A stretch of 64,000 bases of DNA from an uncultured Serinicoccus sp. Its GTDB lineage: Bacteria > Actinomycetota > Actinomycetes > Actinomycetales > Dermatophilaceae. This document shows, in pieces, positions 52,890 through 61,798 of the stretch (positions within the stretch are counted from its first letter, which is position 1; each line of letters starts with the position of its first letter). The DNA lies in the NCBI RefSeq assembly GCF_947500995.1, contig NZ_CANMUA010000002.1:1-64000 (forward strand). The letters run 5' to 3'. A program made the translations under genes and the position numbers. Under the pieces are notes generated by a model. It was not told where the DNA came from and did no database searches. It worked only from the letters and a program-made list of their open reading frames with translations.

Positions 52890-52973
52890 CCAGCGAACGC
52901 TCCAACACCTAAGGCGCAGACCGGTCTTCATGCGGACCTGGAGTGTGTCCGTAGCGGCTGGTATGCAGAGCCC

Positions 52974-53252
52974 ATGACTGACACCGACTGGGTCGCCCTC
53001 GGTGCCATCGCGGGAGCCCTAACGGCGCTTGGGACAGCCGCGATGGCCGTTGCCATCATCGTCACCGCCCTATACGCACGAGACACTCTGCAAGCGACAC
53101 GGGACGACAGCCGAGCGCGAACTCGACCGGTGATCGTCGCCGAATTGCGGCGGGAGAGCCTCTCGAAGGGCACCGCGCTCCTGGTGCTGAAGAACCTCGG
53201 ACAGTCTGTGGCTGCGAACGTGTCGGTGACCTATCCTGGCCCGGCACGCTGA
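52974..53252 (+). pseudogene. truncated membrane-anchored protein
   Basis: The 92-residue frame has an N-terminal helix (VALGAIAGALTALGTAAMAVAIIVTALYA) and a cytoplasmic part (RDTLQATRDDSRARTRPVIVAELRRE, VLKNLGQSVAANVSVTY). The latter is the normal start of a longer family (usually about 170 residues), in which the beta domain continues after NVSVT. Here the frame runs into unrelated DNA and stops at once. Translation is possible, but the product would lack half its domain. Confidence 0.65.
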
Positions 53253-53343
53253 CCCCAGAACGACCGAGCACTACGACCGGGCCCGCGGCAACCTCGACCA
53301 CCACGGCGTCCACTTCCTCACCGCCTACGTCGCCGGCGTCTGA
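53245..53343 (+). pseudogene. C-terminal remnant of a tyrosine recombinase
   Basis: Read from 53245, the sequence encodes HADPRTTEHYDRARGNLDHH and then GVHFLTAYVAGV before TGA. This is the characteristic end of actinobacterial transposon-type tyrosine recombinases, with the catalytic Tyr in HYDRAR. Nothing upstream continues it, because the join falls inside the truncated membrane gene. It marks an old recombination breakpoint. Confidence 0.75.
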
Positions 53344-53656
53344 ACCTGTCCATGGTCCACGGCCGGCGTCAGCTCGGCCCAGGTTGGGCTATCTGTCGCA
53401 GGTCTTCGTAGGGCGTTCCGTTCCGAGAGATCTCTGGGCGGGTTGACTCGTGGGTCGAGGTCGTGCGCCTGAGTGCGAGCGCAAACTACCCGGATACAGG
53501 TGATGGTCCCAAGATTCCGTCACGCCTCATGAACCGCGACACGTCGGCAGCCATCCATCGGCCGGGTCTGTCGGACCCGCTTCATATCCTTCAGGAGGAT
53601 CGCCGGACTCGTGCACGACCGGCTCCAGGCCACCTGCCGGTCAAGAAGGGGACGCG
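53344..53656. other. spacer before the CHAT gene
   Basis: No gene or structured element is recognised. It presumably carries the promoter of the CHAT-domain gene. Confidence 0.45.
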
Positions 53657-54724
53657 ATGTCGGAGAAGCAGTACCGCGACAAGATTGTGGCGATCCGGAA
53701 GCAGCAAGCCAGTGACGAGACGAACCGCGGGAAGGCGCGGGCAGCCGCCGGGAAGCATCGCGCCGACGCGGCCAAGGAGCTCCAGAAGATCACGCCGCGC
53801 ACGAGCGCCAGCATGGCTCGGACCTACCAGCGCAACGCGGAGAACCTAGAGAAGAGGGCTCAGGCCGAGGACAAGAAGGTGAGCGCCCTGTCGGTCAAGC
53901 TCAGCAAGTCAGCCGGAGACCTGGCAACGGCTGAGGAGAACCTCGCCCGTGAGATCAAGAGCTCGGCGAAGAAGGAGGAGGACAAGAAGAAGGCCGATGC
54001 TCGAACCCGGGAGCAGGCGGATGCCCGGCGTCAGCAGAAGGAGAAGAGTCATGCCCGCGAGATCGCGCGGCTCTCCAGCCCTACCGTGCACTACGTGACG
54101 GTTCAGCCGCCGAAGCCAGAGATTCTCCGAGTCCTTTACCTGACCGCCAACCCTGAGATGGACCTCCGAACCGAGGTCGAGGTTCGTGACGTTCAGCAGG
54201 CGGTCAAACGTGCGCTACACCGAGATCTCATTGACATCCAGTACCGGCCCGCAGCTACCCCTGAAGACCTACTCGACGGTCTGAACGACGTCCGACCCCA
54301 CGTTGTCCACTTTTCCGGTCACGCCGGCGATGCCGCGGTATTGTTCGACAACGCCAGCGTCGACGGCCCCGAGGGGCGGGACGTTCCATTTGAGCTGCTG
54401 GCTCGTGCCCTTAGCGCCACCGCTGAACCGCCGAAACTGCTGACCCTGAATGGCTGCGACACCCTTGATGGAGCTGAGGTCTTGCTTGAGGCGACCCCTG
54501 TGATCATCGCAATGGCGACCCAGATCAGCGACTTGGCTGCTAGTGCCTTCGCCGCCAGGTTCTACGCTGCGATTGCCTCAGCGCAGCCGATCGGGCCGGC
54601 GCTACGCCAAGGTGCGGTCGTACTGGACCTGATGGGGCTGGACGAGGGTTGGAAGCCCACCCTGCTCTCACGCGACGATCTTGACGTCGACGACCTGGTC
54701 TTGGTTCGAGTCGCGGGCGAATAG
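53657..54724 (+). CDS. CHAT-domain (caspase-like) protease with N-terminal coiled coil
   Basis: In the 355-residue protein, residues about 1-150 are an extremely charged coiled coil (ENLEKRAQAEDKKVSALSVKL, SSAKKEEDKKKADARTRE). Residues about 160-350 are a CHAT peptidase: ILRVLYLTANPEMD, the catalytic His in HVVHFSGHAG near 217 and the catalytic Cys in LTLNGCDT near 264. Both catalytic residues are present. CHAT proteases act as effectors in several bacterial defence systems; here no gasdermin, TPR partner or Cas gene is adjacent, so its trigger is unknown. It stands alone between decayed fragments. Confidence 0.87.
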   Translation: MSEKQYRDKIVAIRKQQASDETNRGKARAAAGKHRADAAKELQKITPRTSASMARTYQRNAENLEKRAQAEDKKVSALSVKLSKSAGDLATAEENLAREIKSSAKKEEDKKKADARTREQADARRQQKEKSHAREIARLSSPTVHYVTVQPPKPEILRVLYLTANPEMDLRTEVEVRDVQQAVKRALHRDLIDIQYRPAATPEDLLDGLNDVRPHVVHFSGHAGDAAVLFDNASVDGPEGRDVPFELLARALSATAEPPKLLTLNGCDTLDGAEVLLEATPVIIAMATQISDLAASAFAARFYAAIASAQPIGPALRQGAVVLDLMGLDEGWKPTLLSRDDLDVDDLVLVRVAGE

Positions 54725-55114
54725 AGAATCCGTGTAAGGCACGCGGCCGCGCCATTCGGCATTCCCTCTCTCGGGACGTCGAAGCTGCGTCCTACCGCCG
54801 CTAGCGGGCCAGTCTCGAGGGCACAGAGGTGACCGAGACCATGCCGTGCCCGGCCTCGTCCGCGGCCACGCGCGCCGACGTCCACGACTTCCTCGACGGG
54901 CAGGGGCTGAACCGGGCCGCCCTCGGCTGGTATGTGGCCCACCCCGGCGGCCCGAGTTCATCGAGGCCCTCGTGGAGGCGCGGCCACTCGGCCTAGGCGC
55001 GGTCCCGGTCTCCGCATGCCCGCATTGCCGTTCATTGACGGCCATGCGGGCATATGCTCTAATGAGCGGTAACAACGCCAATCGTTCCGAGCGGCGTGAA
55101 CGAGAGGAGTTCTC
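54725..55114. other. spacer containing a decayed gene fragment
   Basis: The stretch has no intact gene. It contains the type III polyketide-synthase-like scrap listed separately, and the ribosome-binding site (GAGAGGAG) of the following gene. Confidence 0.5.
54831..54995 (+). pseudogene. fragment resembling a type III polyketide (chalcone) synthase
   Basis: In three frames the stretch reads VTETMP, GLVRGHA, ADVHDFLDGQGLNRAALGWYVAHPGGP and EFIEALVEA. Chalcone-synthase-like enzymes have a very similar order near the C-terminus, with the HPGGP motif as part of the active-site region. Two or more frameshifts and loss of both flanks make it non-functional. The identification rests on about 45 residues. 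Confidence 0.5.
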
Positions 55115-55612
55115 ATGACCAGCGACCTACACATCCACATCCCCCAGGGCTTCAGCGGGACGATGACCGTCACCAAGGACGGCCAGGTCACCGTCACCGC
55201 TACGGCACCTACCGCGCCGTCCGCCAGCGCCGCCGCCGCAATCTGGTCGACGCTCGACCCGAAGATGGCGGAAGACCTCGAGGAGATGCTCAAGCGCCAG
55301 AAGGGCTACGACGCGACCACGCGCTCCCGCGAGATCGCCAAGGCGCTCCTCTCACGGGGGTGGGACATTTACTCGGTCAACCTCAAGGGTGGCTACATCC
55401 TGTTCACCTACGCGGGCACGCACGAGGCGATCTCGCTGTACCTGAGCTCGCTCGACCTCAACAACGCCAAGAAGTCGCAGCGCAAGTTCATGATGAGCCT
55501 GCCTGGTGTCGACGTGCACGCCCCCGACGTGCGCATCCCCATCAACGGCAACGCCCACGAGCAGGCGCTCGCCAACATCGAGGCCATCGAGGAGTGGGCC
55601 GACGGCAAGTAG
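55115..55612 (+). CDS. hypothetical protein
   Basis: The 165-residue soluble protein is not a recognised family. It begins HIHIPQGFSGTMTVTKDGQVTVTAT, a beta-strand-rich start followed by an Ala/Ser linker. A central helical region (AEDLEEMLKRQKGYDATTRSREIAKALLSRGWD) and YILFTYAGTHEAISLYLSSL follow. GAGAGGAG lies just before the ATG, and a hairpin terminator follows the stop, so it is a complete single-gene unit. It lies in the defence-rich part of the island, but a role there is only guilt by association. Confidence 0.72.
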   Translation: MTSDLHIHIPQGFSGTMTVTKDGQVTVTATAPTAPSASAAAAIWSTLDPKMAEDLEEMLKRQKGYDATTRSREIAKALLSRGWDIYSVNLKGGYILFTYAGTHEAISLYLSSLDLNNAKKSQRKFMMSLPGVDVHAPDVRIPINGNAHEQALANIEAIEEWADGK

Positions 55613-55630
55613 TCGGACCATCTTTCGCCG

Positions 55631-55666
55631 AGAGCGCCCTCCCGTGTCCAGGCGGGAGAGTGCTCT
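55631..55666 (+). terminator. rho-independent-like terminator
   Basis: AGAGCGCCCTCCCG and CGGGAGAGTGCTCT form a 14-bp stem with two mismatches around an 8-nt loop, followed by TATT. It lies 19 bp after the stop of the 165-aa gene. Confidence 0.7.
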
Positions 55667-55668
55667 TA

Positions 55669-56021
55669 TTGCTTCGCGTTGTCCGAACAGGCTTGCGATC
55701 CGGGCGCTCTTGAAGGTGCGTCACTTCGCCGCAAGTGGCATGCGTGGCCGGTCGAGGGGGACCAGCCGATGCTGTCCTCTCGTGCCCGTGCAGGCCAACG
55801 GTCGACGCTCGGGTGGCAGGGCTTGTCGGAGCCCGTCTCTAGCATCTCGGCATGGCTCAATGCACAGCGCCCGTCGACGGTCACCGCACGGCAAGCCTCC
55901 CGGCAAGCGGCCGCACCTGCCGCAGGCGTCGCTCTTACTGCCGCCCCACCTACCCCAACGCCACTCCGCGCCTGTTTGCGGCACTAAGCGTTGAAGAATC
56001 ATTTGCGTTGCGGGAGAGGGT
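55669..56021. other. spacer
   Basis: I see no gene, repeat or RNA with support. GC falls gradually toward the following membrane-protein gene. Confidence 0.4.
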
Positions 56022-56600
56022 ATGGTAAAGCGCGCGTGGGGCAGTTGGAGGGAGGCTTCCCGCCTGTGGGACGCGTATCTATTGCGTGTTGGGCAATGGA
56101 GACTGCTACCGAAGCTCGCGGGCGTTGCAGTTGGCGACCTCGTGCTCAGCGTGTTGCTTGCCCACCTTTCCTTTCTCCTTTGCCTACTCTTGGGCCTTCC
56201 TATGGTGTGGTTCGAGACGATCGTCAAGTTCATCGCCTTCACGGGGGCAATCGCTTTCGCTGTAGGTCTCGGCTCAATCTGCTGGATCGGCCTGAGGGAC
56301 CTCGGGCTCAAGATTGGTGGTGTCGGCGCCTTGGCGATTGCAGTCGTGAACTTCTATGTGCTGAACTATGTTATCGACTATCAAGAGTGGATTTTGACTC
56401 AGGTCTCACGGGCGAGCCCGGATCCAGGTGGTTTTGCCGAGGGCATTGACTGGGCCAATCCTTACGCTCGCTGGTACGTCGGAGTTGTTGCCCTGCTGGG
56501 AACTTTGATTGGATTCGTCTTCAAGATTAGGAACGCCTACGGACTGCTGCGCCACGGAGAGAAGCATAAGCAATCACCGACATGGAGCCGCCTCCAGTAG
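56022..56600 (+). CDS. hypothetical membrane protein
   Basis: The 192-residue protein has about four membrane segments: VAVGDLVLSVLLAHLSFLLCLLLGL, IVKFIAFTGAIAFAVGLGSICWIGL, VGALAIAVVNFYVLNYVI and WYVGVVALLGTLIGFVF. N- and C-termini are basic and probably cytoplasmic. There is no family match from memory. Codon use is somewhat more AT-rich than the restriction genes. GGGAGAGGGT precedes the ATG. Confidence 0.68.
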   Translation: MVKRAWGSWREASRLWDAYLLRVGQWRLLPKLAGVAVGDLVLSVLLAHLSFLLCLLLGLPMVWFETIVKFIAFTGAIAFAVGLGSICWIGLRDLGLKIGGVGALAIAVVNFYVLNYVIDYQEWILTQVSRASPDPGGFAEGIDWANPYARWYVGVVALLGTLIGFVFKIRNAYGLLRHGEKHKQSPTWSRLQ

Positions 56601-56769
56601 GGACCATCCAAGCAAGTACTACGCCAGCTTGGTAACCCATCCATAAGCGACCCGGGTGGGCACGTCCTTTTCCCGCGGACTCGCTTGTCGCGAGTCAGCG
56701 AGTCCGACCGGTGCGTCATTCCGCCGCGATGAGGGCGGGTCCCGGCAACACATCCGCAGAACGAAGCCG

Positions 56770-58005
56770 CTAGGAAGATGTTCCTCGGGCGAAGTCCGGC
56801 TCCCCCGCGCACCAATTGGCTGGGATGCCGAGCGACGTCAACGCAGGTTGGTTGGCCGGCTCCGGGGTCTCCGGGCCACTTACATCTGCAGTGTCGGCCC
56901 ACGAGAGGGGTCGAACTGACGGTATTCCCGGCTCCGCAGTGGCCCACAGACGAGGCACTTGCTTAGTCAAAGATCGCCAGGTCAACCAGGAAGCAGAAAC
57001 GACGTTCGGGTTGTGCGCGCGTCGCCAGCCACGCGGCGTGCGCCAGTGAGCGTCCGTATGAAGATCGGCATCGCGGAGGTGATTCGGCGGCAAGAACGGG
57101 TCGCCGTAGAGCGCCGACCTGAACTCAAAGTCTTTCGTGCGCGCCCCGGTGTTACTCAGTACGGCGGTAACGAGCGGGTGTGGCAGGTTGCGGCCGTAGC
57201 GGTTGGCCTTGCTGTTGAGCACCCTGGTCACCCCGGTCGCGTTGTCTACACCCGCCGCTCGCCCCATTCCCCGCATGAGAACGAGGGGTGAGTCTTGGAC
57301 CCCGGTTGGCAGAGCCCTGAACTCCAAGTGCCACCCCTCTTCTATGAACGGGAAGCAACCGGCGTCCGCATCGTCGTCATACGCCCGACCCAGCCGCCGG
57401 GCGACGTCTTCCGGGTCGAGTCCGTCGAGCCACCGGACAAGGCGGTCACGCAGCTTGGTGCTCTTGACGGGAGCTGGCCCGATGACGTACCAATCGAAGC
57501 TCAGGGACCAGCCGACCACCCGTACTTCGTCCAGGATGGCCTGCACTTGAGCGAGGCGACGATCGCTTGCCTTACGCTCTGGCCGAGCACTCACAACTAC
57601 TGCTTCTAAATAGAACGGCACGTCTGCGTGGACCAGAAAGTCAGGCCGCTTGCTGGTGCCCGAAATGTTCGGGTGGATCTCGACCTCATGCCCGCTGCCC
57701 GTCACAACTTGATGCAGATACAGCTCCCAGAATGCGCTCTCAAATGCGTCGTCTTCACCAGACTGCAATTGGCCAATGACCGAGGCTCGATGCTCCAAAG
57801 GCAATGCGGCGACCCACATCTCGAACATATCGCGGACCGGCTCGAAGAACACTGACCCAGTCCTGTTCAGGAACGCGAATTCGGGTTCGCTCTCCGCTCG
57901 GCGAGTCTTGTCATACCGCGGCACGTCATCGAACACCTTCATGAGTCGACGGTCCCAGACAGTCGCAGGCGCGACCAAACCGAATCTCCCGAGCACGTCA
58001 TCCAC
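56770..58005 (-). CDS. hypothetical protein with nuclease-like core
   Basis: In the 411-residue protein, the segment about 90-140, ESAFWELYLHQVVTGSGHEVEIHP, then KRPDFLVHADVPFYLEAVVVS, follows the helix-PD-beta-ExX pattern of PD-(D/E)xK folds, with Glu in WELYL, Asp in RPDF and Glu in LEAV. The usual Lys is replaced by Val, so catalysis is doubtful. The remainder (RLVRWLDGLDPEDVARRLG, NRYGRNLPHPLVTAVLSNTG) is unrecognised and contains no membrane segment. It may be an inactive or variant nuclease acting in defence; that is inference. Confidence 0.65.
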   Translation of the reverse strand: MDDVLGRFGLVAPATVWDRRLMKVFDDVPRYDKTRRAESEPEFAFLNRTGSVFFEPVRDMFEMWVAALPLEHRASVIGQLQSGEDDAFESAFWELYLHQVVTGSGHEVEIHPNISGTSKRPDFLVHADVPFYLEAVVVSARPERKASDRRLAQVQAILDEVRVVGWSLSFDWYVIGPAPVKSTKLRDRLVRWLDGLDPEDVARRLGRAYDDDADAGCFPFIEEGWHLEFRALPTGVQDSPLVLMRGMGRAAGVDNATGVTRVLNSKANRYGRNLPHPLVTAVLSNTGARTKDFEFRSALYGDPFLPPNHLRDADLHTDAHWRTPRGWRRAHNPNVVSASWLTWRSLTKQVPRLWATAEPGIPSVRPLSWADTADVSGPETPEPANQPALTSLGIPANWCAGEPDFARGTSS

Positions 58006-58133
58006 CGCGTGATTGCGCTGCCGTCGCGGTCATGACCGGCGAGCTGCGGCGAGCCTGCACCTGGTTGTTGCGAACCAACACGTACAGCTCCCGATGACGT
58101 CTCGGATCGCCTCGACGCGGTCAGACGTCGGCG

Positions 58134-59596
58134 CTACTCCTCGCCGGAGCTCCCAGGGACGGGGAGATGGATGAATGCCGCACACACCGTGACCTTCCGG
58201 TCGTCACGGACGAACTCGAGGAGCGGCCACCCGTCCACCGGCCCCGGTACCGTGCCCTGGTAGCCGTCGACCCCCTCGAGGACTGCCTGGTAGGTGGCAC
58301 ACGCTGCCGCGAAGTCCTTCTGCCGCATCAATGCCAGCAGGACGCCGAGGTGTCGTGAACGTTCAGGTAGCCGAACAACTGCGGGTCGAGTGCCTTGCGG
58401 ATCGTGTCGTGATCGTGGGCCCACTTGGCTTCGCAGATGAATACCGTCGCCGGCCCGCGACCAGGGTCGAGGACGTCAGCCTGGATGAAGATGTCCGATT
58501 TCCCACCCCGCGTGTACACCTCCCGAGCCGCACCGGGGAGGGTGGCGTTCCACGTCGCCGCGAGCAGGTCGCTGATGCGGTCCTCGACGAGTCCACCGAA
58601 CGCAGTTGGGGTCCGCTCGACAGCGTTCGCCCAGTGGCGCAAAGAGAACAAGACGTCTTGAAAGGTCGCTCGACTCAGCCGCGACCGGGGGTTGAGCTGG
58701 ACCTCCTCCGCGACACCTGGCGGAGGCTCCATTGTGACCGCGGGCTGAGCCGGCTGCTCCGACGGCTCGTCAACCGCGACCGACTCCGCTGCCACGGAAG
58801 CAGGCTGGTCTTCGGCGTCCTCTAGCTGCGGTTCTGCTCCCTGCCACTCCTCCGGGAAGCTCAGGCTGTCGCGAACGGCCTGCCGGTTGATCAACTGTAT
58901 GCGCTTAGCCTCTACCAACTCGGCGAGGCGTTCAGGCAGGTCAACCCCCAAAAACTGATCCACCTGTTCCGCATTAGCGGCCACGATTGGAGCGATGAGC
59001 TCGCGTCGCTCCTGAATTAGATCAGCCAGAACGAGTTCGCCGCGCGCAACCGCGGCCTCATCCTCGCCAGTGAGATTGAAGTACGTGTACAGCGAGAACC
59101 TCACCGCGCGTCCCTCGCGGGAGTCGTCATCAGCGCCGAGCTCCCACATCTCGCCTGCTCGCTGGAAGGTGGCCGCGTCCTCTACTGAGCGATGCGTGAT
59201 CGCATCCAGACCTCCCAGTTCGGCGACGACCGCAGCATCAACGGCATCCAGATCAGCCCCCGTCACATCGGGCCACTGCTGGAGGAAGGACGAGTCGCCG
59301 GCGACCTCCACGGCGACGTAATACCGCCGTGTGGGCAGACCCAGGCTCCGGTCTTCGTTCCACTTGGTGGCGCCCTCGCGCTCCGACGCCGTGCGTAGCC
59401 GACCGAGCGTCGGCGCTTCGATACTCAGCTCCGCGATGCACTCGCGGAGCAGATGCGGCGCGAACGACTCCAAGTCTTCGACCCGGGTGACCGCGTTGAT
59501 ACGTCCGCCAAGCGGCTCGGCCCGCCGCCACAGCTCGCGAGACAGGGGACGGTTCTCCTTGATGAAGGAGGTGAACAGCGGCTCCGGCACATGCAA
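58134..59596 (-). pseudogene. PD-(D/E)xK nuclease-like protein, broken by one frameshift
   Basis: The first frame gives 422 residues, with an N-terminal helical domain, a Pro/Glu-rich spacer and a C-terminal nuclease-like motif, GGKSDIFIQADV near 365 and FICEAKWAHD near 385 (Asp...ExK). It then reads YLNVHDTSASCWH and stops. Shifting frame at about 58350 restores a coherent ending, GVLLALMRQKDFAAACATYQ to HLPVPGSSGEE, which the ORF track shows separately at 58134-58424. A single missing base in the run ACCTCGGCGTCC explains this. The catalytic residues lie before the break, so partial activity cannot be excluded. AGGA supports ATG 59596. Confidence 0.75.
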
Positions 59597-60177
59597 ATCC
59601 TGTCATACGGCTCCGACCAGGCCAGCAGGGAAGCGGAGCCTCGGTCAGCGACTGGCCCAGGACATCGGGACACCGGGCGCAGAAGGCGCACCGCGGCCCG
59701 TGGCAGCAATGACGCTCGCCGTAGCTCGAACCATCCCGTCCGACGTGGGCCAATGGACAACCTTCAATGAGGGTCGCAAACACTGCGCCGGCACGTCGTG
59801 CGCGCCCCTCGTGGGTGCGTCATACCGCCGCGAATGGTCTCGGCGCTCGTTCGGGATTGGCGTCTCGCGCGTCGTGACCCGGCGCGCTTGCGGCGAGAGC
59901 AACTAGACCGCATTCAAGGTCGCCTCGGAAGCCGACCACGTCCACCACCATCTCCGCAGCGACACGGCCACCTTAACCGTCCTCAATGAACCCTGCGCAG
60001 GTCGCGGCGGTCTCGAGCTTGGCTTACGGCTCCGGAGCGAACCACACCCCGTCCTCAGGACCCAACTGGCGTGCTCACTTGGGTGGGGTGCCTCCTTGAT
60101 GGGTCGTGCTCATCTCGTATGAGGTCCCCGTCAGCGAGGGACCGTCCTGCACGTATCCTGCACGCCACGACATAGAG
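59597..60177. other. island-chromosome junction region without genes
   Basis: No supported gene lies in these 580 bp. Scattered short frames lack consistent coding bias. The attachment site that bounds the island should lie between here and the 3' end of tRNA-Val, but its partner copy is outside the window, so I cannot mark it. Confidence 0.45.
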
Positions 60178-60179
60178 AA

Positions 60180-60213
60180 GGCCCCTGACCAGGGTTTGCG
60201 CTGGTCAGGGGCC
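60180..60213 (-). terminator. terminator after the tRNA-Val gene
   Basis: GGCCCCTGACCAG pairs perfectly with CTGGTCAGGGGCC around an 8-nt loop, 8 bp beyond the CCA end of tRNA-Val. It should end the transcript of the three-tRNA cluster. Confidence 0.85.
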
Positions 60214-60221
60214 TACTGTAC

Positions 60222-60296
60222 TGGTGGACGATACTGGGATCGAACCAGTGACCTCTTCCGTGTCAAGGAAGCGCGCTACCGCTGCGCCAATCGTCC
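60222..60296 (-). tRNA. tRNA-Val (GAC)
   Basis: The minus strand reads GGACGATTGGCGCAGCGGTA at its 5' end, has anticodon loop TTGACAC (GAC), T arm GGTTCGATCCC, matching acceptor ATCGTCC and an encoded CCA. Its 3' end faces the mobile region, so it is the likely integration target of the element. Confidence 0.92.
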
Positions 60297-60320
60297 CTGC
60301 GCGGTGGACCCGCGAGTGCG

Positions 60321-60391
60321 AGGTGGAGACGGGATTCGAACCCGTGTATACGGCTTTGCAGGCCGCTGCCTCGCCTCTCGGCCACTCCACC
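60321..60391 (-). tRNA. tRNA-Cys (GCA)
   Basis: The minus strand reads GGTGGAGTGGCCGAGAGGCG at its 5' end, anticodon loop CTGCAAA (GCA), T arm GGGTTCGAATCCC and acceptor CTCCACC. No CCA is encoded. Confidence 0.92.
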
Positions 60392-60418
60392 GTGAGGCAT
60401 CTGGTGGTGCTGCCTCAG

Positions 60419-60491
60419 AGCGGATGACCGGGCTCGAACCGGCGACCTCAACCTTGGCAAGGTTGCGCTCTACCAACTGAGCTACATCCGC
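60419..60491 (-). tRNA. tRNA-Gly (GCC)
   Basis: The minus strand reads GCGGATGTAGCTCAGTTGGT, anticodon loop TTGCCAA (GCC), T arm CCGGTTCGAGCCCGG and acceptor CATCCGC. It is first of the Gly-Cys-Val cluster; no CCA is encoded. Confidence 0.93.
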
Positions 60492-60582
60492 CTGCTCCGC
60501 TGTCACCAGCGGCGCGAGAAGAAACACTATCCGACGGGCGCGGACGATTCCAAATCACCTCGCGCGGCGCGCCGCGCAGCGC

Positions 60583-61707
60583 TCATCGCGGCCCCGGTAT
60601 GCCGTCCATGGCGGCGATCCGACGCCCCTCCTCGTCGTCGGTCGCGGCGTCGGCGGCGAGCTCGGCCCGGCGCGCCTGGAGGCGGGCCTCCCGGGTGGCG
60701 CGGCGCTCCTCCCACCACTCGTTGACCCGCGCCCGCGGGCCGCGGTACTCCGGCGGCGGCCACAGCCGGCGGATCGCCGCGTTGAGCGAGGCGCCGACGA
60801 GGACCGCGAAGGAGAGGAAGTAGAGGTAGACCATGAGGATGATGGGGGCGGTCAACGGGCCGAAGACCGAGAAGCCGCCGGCGGCGAGCTCGGCCCAGCG
60901 CCGAATGAGGATGGAGCTCACCACCCACAGGAGGATCGTCAGCAGCGCCCCGGGCAGGTCCCGCCAGAACGGCGAGCGCTCGGGGGTGGCGACGTGGAAC
61001 AGCCCGGTGAGGCTGATGATGCCCAGCAGGCCCACCAGCGGCCAGTACAGCTCGAGGAGCAGGTCCAGCCGGGGCGGCAGCCAGCGCAGGAGGTAGCCCG
61101 GGCCGATGAGCAGCAGCGGCAGGGTCAGGCCCATGACCACGGTGGAGGCGAGGTATGCCGTGAGCGAGAGCACGCGGGCGCCGACCGGACCGCGGTGCCC
61201 GCCCTGTCCGTACATGATCGAGATGGCGTCGAGGAAGATGTGCAGCGCCCGCGACCCGGACCACAGGGCGATGAGGAACCCGACCGACAGGTAGTCGCCG
61301 CGGCGGGCGGTGAGGGTCTGCTGGAAGGTCGGCATGATGACCTGCTCCACGGCCTGCGGGGTGAGGAAGGTCAGCGTCCACTGCTCGAGGGCGCTGCTCA
61401 TCCGCTCCAGCGTCTGCGGCCCGAGGAACTCCGAGGCGAAGCCGGCACCGGCGACCAGCGCGACCAGCAGGGGCGGCAGGGACAGCAGCGTGAAGAACGC
61501 GGCCTCGGCCGCCAGCCCGGTCGCCCGGTAGCGGAACGCCACGACGGCGGTCTCGGCGCTCACGCGCACGAGGGGCACCGCCCCCGGCACGGGCGCGATG
61601 ACCCGACGCAGACGACAGCGGAACGTCACGTCCACCACAGTCACAGGCGTCACGCTAGCCCCGTCCGACACAGATGGGGCGGAGGCGTGCCGCTCAGCCA
61701 CCGTCAT
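60583..61707 (-). CDS. YihY/BrkB-family inner-membrane protein
   Basis: The 374-residue protein has the six-helix YihY/virulence factor BrkB plan: TGLAAEAAFFTLLSLPPLLVALVAGAG, then LSVGFLIALWSGSRALHIFLDAI, STVVMGLTLPLLLIGPGYLL, LVGLLGIISLTGLFHV, LLTILLWVVSSILI and TAPIILMVYLYFLSFAVLVGASLNA. The C-terminus is charged. Its molecular function is not known; the family was once misnamed ribonuclease BN. ATG 61707 is preferred over the longer ORF-track start, which would run into the divergent glgX. This is ordinary chromosome beyond the island. Confidence 0.88.
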   Translation of the reverse strand: MTVAERHASAPSVSDGASVTPVTVVDVTFRCRLRRVIAPVPGAVPLVRVSAETAVVAFRYRATGLAAEAAFFTLLSLPPLLVALVAGAGFASEFLGPQTLERMSSALEQWTLTFLTPQAVEQVIMPTFQQTLTARRGDYLSVGFLIALWSGSRALHIFLDAISIMYGQGGHRGPVGARVLSLTAYLASTVVMGLTLPLLLIGPGYLLRWLPPRLDLLLELYWPLVGLLGIISLTGLFHVATPERSPFWRDLPGALLTILLWVVSSILIRRWAELAAGGFSVFGPLTAPIILMVYLYFLSFAVLVGASLNAAIRRLWPPPEYRGPRARVNEWWEERRATREARLQARRAELAADAATDDEEGRRIAAMDGIPGPR

Positions 61708-61798
61708 TCCGGGCACCCCCCGGCCCGTAGACTGGGGCGCCGGTGACGGCGCGGTCGACCTTCCGCGACTCCCGCAACAAGAAAGGCCCCACCCCCCG

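Noticed and set aside
60106-60480. plus-strand ORF with typical GRYWDRTSD...GLEPATS text
   Set aside because: It is the well-known false protein produced by translating the antisense of tRNA genes, here Val, Cys and Gly.
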